From positions 37,758-101,757 of the forward strand of contig JAIQFK010000028.1 in the NCBI GenBank assembly GCA_020073305.1: a stretch of 64,000 nt of DNA, given 5' to 3'. The notes under the pieces are model-generated. The model was not told where the DNA came from and did not search any database. It saw only the letters and a list, made by a program, of their open reading frames with translations. A program made the translations under genes and the position numbers. Origin of the DNA: Terriglobia bacterium (lineage in GTDB: Bacteria; Acidobacteriota; Terriglobia; Bryobacterales; Bryobacteraceae). The first letter of the stretch is position 1; every line of letters begins with the position of its first letter. This document shows positions 61,964 through 64,000 of this stretch, in pieces.

Positions 61964-63742
61964 ATGGCCGACGAGAACAACGGACGACGTCGAAGCGAAA
62001 TCTGGTTCAACGACCTGGCGGAACCGGGAGAGACAGGCGTCTACATCGAGCGTTACGGCAACTATGGCATCACGAGAAAGGAACTGCAGTCCGGGCGGCC
62101 TGTGATCGGCATCGCGCAATCCGGCGGCGATCTCACTCCCTGCAATCGCATACACGTCGGTTTGGCCGGCCGCGTTAAAGACGGGATTCGCGACGCGGGC
62201 GGTATCCCGTTCGAGTTCCCCATCCATCCGCTGCAAGAAAGCTGCCGGCGTCCAACGGCCGCTCTCGATCGCAATCTCGCCTATCTGGGCCTGGTGGAGA
62301 TTCTCTGCGGATACCCTTTTGATGGCGTAGTGCTCATGACCGGATGCGACAAGACCACGCCGGCGTGCCTGATGGCCGCCGCCACCGTCAATCTTCCTGC
62401 GATCGTTCTTTCCGGCGGCCCCATGATCAACAGCTATATCAATGGGAAGCTGGCGGGCTCCGGCATGGCGCTTTGGGATGCGCGCCGGCTTCTGGCCGCG
62501 GGTGTCATCGACGCCCAGGAACTGCTGGACAGGATGGCTATCTCGGCGCCGAGCGCCGGTCACTGCAATACCATGGGCACGGCGTTGTCCATGAACTCAC
62601 TGGCGGAAGCCTTGGGGATGTCGTTGCCTGGTTGCGGCGCGATTCCGGCTCCCCATGCCGAGCGCGCGAAAATCGCCTACGAAACGGGACGCCGTATTGT
62701 CGAGCTGGTGGTCGAGGAGCTAACGCCCAGCCGGGTGCTCACGCGCGAGGCGTTCGAAAACGCGATCGCCGTAGCGTCCGCCATCGGCGCTTCCACCAAC
62801 TGTCCCCCGCACCTGATCGCCATTGCGCGGCACATGGGTGTGCGGCTGGATGTGAATGATTGGGAGACCATCGGCCACAATCTCCCGCTGCTCGCCAACA
62901 TTCAACCGGCAGGTGAGTTTCTGGGGGAGGATTTTCACCGTGCGGGCGGCGTGCCGGCCATCTTTGGGGAACTGATCCGGGCAGGCCGCATCCACGCCGA
63001 CGCCCTGACTGTTAACGGCAAGACCGTTCTCCAGAACTATGGCCATGCCCGCAGTCTGGATGCCAGGGTCATCTTTCCTTACGGCAAGCCCGTCAAGGAA
63101 AAAGCCGGGTTTCTGGTCGTCAGTGGAAATCTGTTCCAATCCGCGCTGGTGAAAACCTCCGTCATCAGTGAAGATTTCCGGCGGCGGTTTCTCGCGACGC
63201 CAGGTTCCGAAGACTGTTTTGTCTCGCGGGTGATTGTATTCGAGGGACCCGAGGACTACCGGAGCCGCATCGACGATCCATCGCTCGAAATCGACGAGAC
63301 TTCCATGCTGGTCGTGAGGGGAGCCGGCCCCATCGCTTATCCAGGTTCGGCGGAGGTGGTTAACATGACGCCGCCCGGGGAGTTGGTGAGCCGGGGTATC
63401 ACGATGCTGCCGTGCATGGGTGACGGCCGGCAAAGCGGCACGTCTGATAGTCCCTCGATTCTCAACGCATCGCCGGAGGCCGCAGCCGGTGGAAATCTGG
63501 CAATTCTCGAAACGGGCGACAAAGTGCGGGTCGATCTTCGCAATCGCCGGGTGGATGTGCTCTTGAGTGACGAGGAAATCGAGCGACGCCGCAGAGAATG
63601 GAAGCCCCCGCAGCTCAAGAACGATTCGCCCTGGCAGGAACTTTATCGGGAGCACGTCGGCCAGCTCGAGACCGGAGCGTGCTTGGAGTTTGCGGTGCCG
63701 TACAGCGACTTGCGAAAAGTAGTCCCGCGGCACTCTCATTAA
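61964..63742 (+). CDS. IlvD/Edd family dehydratase, probably a sugar-acid dehydratase
   Basis: 592 residues. Iron-sulfur/Mg motifs: SGGDLTPCNRIH (first Cys), LMTGCDKTTPACLMAAATV (Cys-Asp-Lys), APSAGHCNTMGTALSMNS (third Cys), and the C-terminal GDGRQSGTSDSPSILNASPE. The sequence resembles the L-arabinonate/D-xylonate/gluconate-type dehydratases more than the branched-chain enzyme, and no ilv genes are nearby, so production of a 2-keto-3-deoxy sugar acid is likely. That would feed the HpcH/HpaI aldolase at 52.5 kb. The gene is followed directly by an orphan Shine-Dalgarno and an ISL3 element. Confidence 0.9.
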   Translation: MADENNGRRRSEIWFNDLAEPGETGVYIERYGNYGITRKELQSGRPVIGIAQSGGDLTPCNRIHVGLAGRVKDGIRDAGGIPFEFPIHPLQESCRRPTAALDRNLAYLGLVEILCGYPFDGVVLMTGCDKTTPACLMAAATVNLPAIVLSGGPMINSYINGKLAGSGMALWDARRLLAAGVIDAQELLDRMAISAPSAGHCNTMGTALSMNSLAEALGMSLPGCGAIPAPHAERAKIAYETGRRIVELVVEELTPSRVLTREAFENAIAVASAIGASTNCPPHLIAIARHMGVRLDVNDWETIGHNLPLLANIQPAGEFLGEDFHRAGGVPAIFGELIRAGRIHADALTVNGKTVLQNYGHARSLDARVIFPYGKPVKEKAGFLVVSGNLFQSALVKTSVISEDFRRRFLATPGSEDCFVSRVIVFEGPEDYRSRIDDPSLEIDETSMLVVRGAGPIAYPGSAEVVNMTPPGELVSRGITMLPCMGDGRQSGTSDSPSILNASPEAAAGGNLAILETGDKVRVDLRNRRVDVLLSDEEIERRRREWKPPQLKNDSPWQELYREHVGQLETGACLEFAVPYSDLRKVVPRHSH

Positions 63743-63746
63743 GGAG
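63741..63746 (+). promoter_or_regulatory. Orphan Shine-Dalgarno sequence
   Basis: AAGGAG overlaps the stop of the dehydratase gene (TAAGGAG). A start codon would be expected about 7 nt later, exactly where the insertion sequence begins, so this looks like the ribosome site of a gene displaced by the element. Confidence 0.45.
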
Positions 63747-63753
63747 TGGGATT

Positions 63754-64000
63754 GGCTCTTCATCAGAAATGGGGGCAGCCCAGGATTCCTGACTTGATAA
63801 AACATTCTTGGAGGAATTGTTTTGATCAAATCAGAGATCGTATTAGGACTGCCCGACTATGAGATTACCGATTTACAGATCAGCGGTGGTGGGGTGAGGA
63901 TTTCTGCCCGGCATAACGGGCTGAAATCGTGCCCGCACTGCGGCAGCGAGCGGCTGCGCAACAAGGGCCGATACCCAAGGCTAGTGCGGCATGAGAACTG
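63754..64000 (+). mobile_element. ISL3-family insertion sequence, left end (continues beyond window)
   Basis: The left end probably starts GGCTCTTCATCAG at 63754, a start typical of ISL3-family terminal repeats, 68 bp before the transposase. The eight bases GTGGGATT just outside (63746-63753) are the candidate target duplication; the right end is not in the window, so neither repeat nor duplication can be checked here. Confidence 0.75.
63822..64000 (+). CDS. ISL3 family transposase, N-terminal part
   Basis: A TTG start at 63822 follows GGAGGAAT with good spacing. The visible 59 residues read LIKSEIVLGLPDYEITDLQI then VRISARHNGLKSCPHCGSER and LRNKGRYPRLVRHEN. This is the ISL3 N-terminal zinc-finger region (C-P-H-C-G-S) that precedes the DDE catalytic domain, which lies outside the window. 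It appears intact so far. Confidence 0.9.
   Translation, partial: MIKSEIVLGLPDYEITDLQISGGGVRISARHNGLKSCPHCGSERLRNKGRYPRLVRHEN

Noticed and set aside
1..64000. CRISPR arrays, phage genes, rRNA or complete tRNA genes
   Set aside because: Looked for repeated spacers, integrase or capsid-like proteins and tRNA cloverleafs; none seen by eye.

Overview
The window is GC-rich chromosomal DNA that reads like a Solibacteres/Bryobacterales-type acidobacterium. The evidence is gene content: several Tat-exported Gfo/Idh/MocA oxidoreductases, a lone MacB/FtsX-type duplicated permease, an Oar-like TonB-dependent receptor with a carboxypeptidase-regulatory N-terminus, CRTAC1 (FG-GAP/UnbV) proteins, and a Planctomycete-like cytochrome/DUF1549/DUF1553/DUF1501 cassette. 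The lineage is an inference from content, not from a marker-gene tree. Genes are dense; no gene-free stretch exceeds 300 bases.

1-14 kb: the end of a penicillin-acylase-type hydrolase; a minus-strand group (spermidine-synthase-like membrane protein, pyrF, small SnoaL-like secreted protein); the three-gene proton-translocating transhydrogenase pntAA-pntAB-pntB; a PLC-like secreted protein; a minus-strand group of serine hydrolase, Tat-exported TIM-barrel isomerase and Tat-exported Gfo/Idh oxidoreductase; an MFS exporter.

14-24.9 kb: a decayed HIBADH-type dehydrogenase next to the RNase P RNA gene; ndk-sucD-sucC; trpD; an FkbM methyltransferase; a stand-alone degenerate receiver domain; and a tightly overlapped minus-strand operon mazG - GNAT - menC-like - EamA - MFS that resembles an N-succinylamino-acid racemase pathway.

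25-34 kb: a Gfo/Idh oxidoreductase; the pgi-gnd-zwf oxidative pentose phosphate operon; a large ADOP permease; an SMP-30 lactonase.

34-44.3 kb: a Tat-exported GH2 glycosidase followed by four exported proteins (cytochrome/WD40, PPC-domain, DUF1549/DUF1553, DUF1501).

44.3-63.7 kb: a probable sugar or sugar-acid utilisation region. It has two exported Gfo/Idh enzymes, an exported and a cytoplasmic TIM-barrel isomerase, an NCS1-type permease, a zinc alcohol dehydrogenase, an IclR regulator, an HpcH/HpaI aldolase, a TonB receptor, a CRTAC1-TPR-heptaheme cytochrome set, and an IlvD/Edd sugar-acid dehydratase. A 17-bp GTTC-type palindrome occurs in the TonB-receptor promoter and again in the permease/oxidoreductase divergent promoter, with a weaker copy before the IclR gene, which suggests one regulon. 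The window ends inside an ISL3-family insertion sequence that appears to have separated ilvD/edd from the next gene of its operon.
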